Assembly: GCF_028279465.1 (NCBI RefSeq)
Contig: NZ_JANQNS010000007.1
Location: 61,114-125,113, forward strand
Source of the DNA: Parasphingopyxis sp.
GTDB taxonomy: Bacteria > Pseudomonadota > Alphaproteobacteria > Sphingomonadales > Sphingomonadaceae
Length of the DNA: 64,000 bases
Direction of reading: 5' to 3'
A program made the translations under genes and the position numbers. Under the pieces are notes generated by a model. The model made no database searches and was not told where the DNA came from. It saw only the letters and a list, made by a program, of their open reading frames with translations. Shown here in pieces: positions 62,919 through 64,000 of the stretch. How positions within the stretch are numbered: the stretch's first letter is position 1; each line of letters starts with the position of its first letter.

Positions 62919-64000
62919 TGCGGGTCCGTTGCGTAGCCTAAGGGGTCGTCGAAAAGCCGTGCGTCCGCATCGGGCGATGCGAGCGTACGGCAGAGATCAT
63001 ATTTGGCCTTCGCCTGTTCGGCGCTCATCCGCGCTTCCGGGCTGCCGAGATTGCCGGTGATGGTGCGCGCGATATGGCCGCCATTTTTGAGCGTGATCGT
63101 AAGCTGCTGCGGCGCGAGCGCGTTGGGATCGGGATTGTCGTCGAGCCGGACGGTGACCTTTTCGCCGAGCGCCGACAGCGCGGGATCGGCGAACTGGTCG
63201 GCAGTGAAGCAGGCCGGATTGACGATTCCGTCGCGCAGGAGCAGCGGCACGAGAAAGGCGAGGCAGAGCCGCGCATAGCTTGGCGTCATGTCCGGCATAT
63301 AGGGTCGGCCGACGAGCCGGTTTATGAGTGGCGGCGCGGCGACATCCACGCTCTCCACGGCTGCGGGATCGAGCTCGCTCGCGCGCAGCATATCGTCAAT
63401 CGTGCCGAGCACGCCATGGCTGGCCCGGCCCGACGGAAAGGGCTTGATGCTGACCTCTTCGATCAGCCAGTGTTTGCCGATCGCATCGGTGTAGCGCGGT
63501 AACCTACCGGGTTCGAAGAGCGCGAAATAGCCGAATGGCCCTTCGAGTGCGTCATGCGGGCCGTCCATTCCGGTTCTCGCGAGATCGACGGCGGTGATTG
63601 CGGCGCGCGCGGCATTGCCAATCTGGAGCGGCAGCGCGATAGAAGCCTCGACATGGGCCTGCATCGTCCCGGCAGCCTGCGAATAGGCGAGTCCGAGGAC
63701 ATCGGCGAAACGCTCGGGTGGCAGATTCTCAAGCCGAGCAACGGCCAGCGCCGCGCCGATCACGCCCGCGGTCGCCGGACGGAAAAACTGCATGGCGCCG
63801 GTCGCCGCGACGCCCATGCCGCTGGCGATATCGACGCCGACCGCGAGCGCGGCCAGAAAGGCATCGGGATCACTCCCGCCTTTCCGGTCTGACGCAGCCA
63901 GCAGGGCAGCGGTTACGACCGACAGCACATGGACGACGGCTGGTTCGTGCACCGCATCCCATTCGAGGCAGTGGATCGCGAACCCGTTGCACCAGGCGGC
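62915..64000 (-). CDS. MmgE/PrpD family protein, N-terminus cut off by the window edge
   Basis: Open to the window edge. The visible 361 residues include, at the start, NGFAIHCLEWDAVHEPAVVHVLSVV (the conserved His/Asp loop of MmgE/PrpD), then GMGVAATGAMQFFRPATAGVIGAALA and EVSIKPFPSGRASHGVLGTI. The family includes 2-methylcitrate dehydratase and other lyases; some are isomerases or unknown. First gene of the operon visible in the window; further genes may lie upstream. Confidence 0.9.
   Translation of the reverse strand, partial: AAWCNGFAIHCLEWDAVHEPAVVHVLSVVTAALLAASDRKGGSDPDAFLAALAVGVDIASGMGVAATGAMQFFRPATAGVIGAALAVARLENLPPERFADVLGLAYSQAAGTMQAHVEASIALPLQIGNAARAAITAVDLARTGMDGPHDALEGPFGYFALFEPGRLPRYTDAIGKHWLIEEVSIKPFPSGRASHGVLGTIDDMLRASELDPAAVESVDVAAPPLINRLVGRPYMPDMTPSYARLCLAFLVPLLLRDGIVNPACFTADQFADPALSALGEKVTVRLDDNPDPNALAPQQLTITLKNGGHIARTITGNLGSPEARMSAEQAKAKYDLCRTLASPDADARLFDDPLGYATDPQ

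Overview
The window is a GC-rich, densely packed bacterial chromosome segment. Gene content points to an alphaproteobacterium, most likely Sphingomonadales. The pointers are an imuA-imuB-dnaE2 cassette under a GAAC-N7-GAAC SOS box (the alphaproteobacterial LexA site in reverse orientation), CYP153-type P450s, a PEP-CTERM protein beside a TPR lipoprotein, and the intergenic repeat families. This placement is inferred, not proven. There is no CRISPR array and no intact insertion sequence; one tRNA gene was found.

Layout. 1-4226: ExbD, ExbD, TonB, a fused ECF transporter protein (membrane domain plus two ATPases) and EcfT, all overlapping; this looks like a TonB-coupled envelope import system. 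4290-4738: a decayed tyrosine recombinase. 4833-10319: an SOS-controlled mutasome (imuA, imuB, dnaE2), followed by a tRNA-Pro. 10652-18755: amidohydrolase, epoxide-hydrolase-like enzyme, FprA-like reductase, a secreted surface-antigen/ClpP-like pair, an SDR and a secreted S41 peptidase. 18873-23547: lepA, then an AT-richer restriction-modification island (small winged-helix protein, unfamiliar PD-(D/E)XK nuclease, Vsr, HTH-Dcm fusion). 23643-26600: a TerS-like protein, a large nested inverted repeat, an SDR and a thioesterase. 26699-30639: phoU and pstS, each preceded by a Pho box, divergent from a LytS/LytR-type two-component pair.

30810-32893: a PEP mutase/ICL-family enzyme and a membrane adenylate cyclase. 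33034-37020: three tandem CYP153-like P450 genes with a palindromic operator candidate upstream. 37258-45461: a NatAB-like ABC exporter, queG, a lipoprotein and an EI24 membrane protein, a PfkB kinase, GrpB, an NSS transporter and a HIT protein. 45568-48583: secreted protein, PEP-CTERM protein and TPR lipoprotein. 48580-53654: acyl-CoA and CoA-linked enzymes (MaoC, acyl-CoA dehydrogenase, flavin reductase, a thiolase-like protein without the usual Cys). 53777-56132: secreted protein, quinone oxidoreductase and an AhpD-like protein. 56134-64000: a minus-strand catabolic operon (MmgE/PrpD, PaaK-like CoA ligase, amidase, REDY-like protein, SDR, PuuE-like deacetylase, crotonase, VOC, YciI) with stop/start overlaps at most junctions.

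The most interesting candidates are the TonB-ECF transport operon, the uncharacterised amide/CoA catabolic operon at the right end, the restriction-modification island with its unfamiliar nuclease, and the CYP153 array. Several intergenic spaces carry long perfect or near-perfect inverted repeats that probably act as terminators or REP-like elements.
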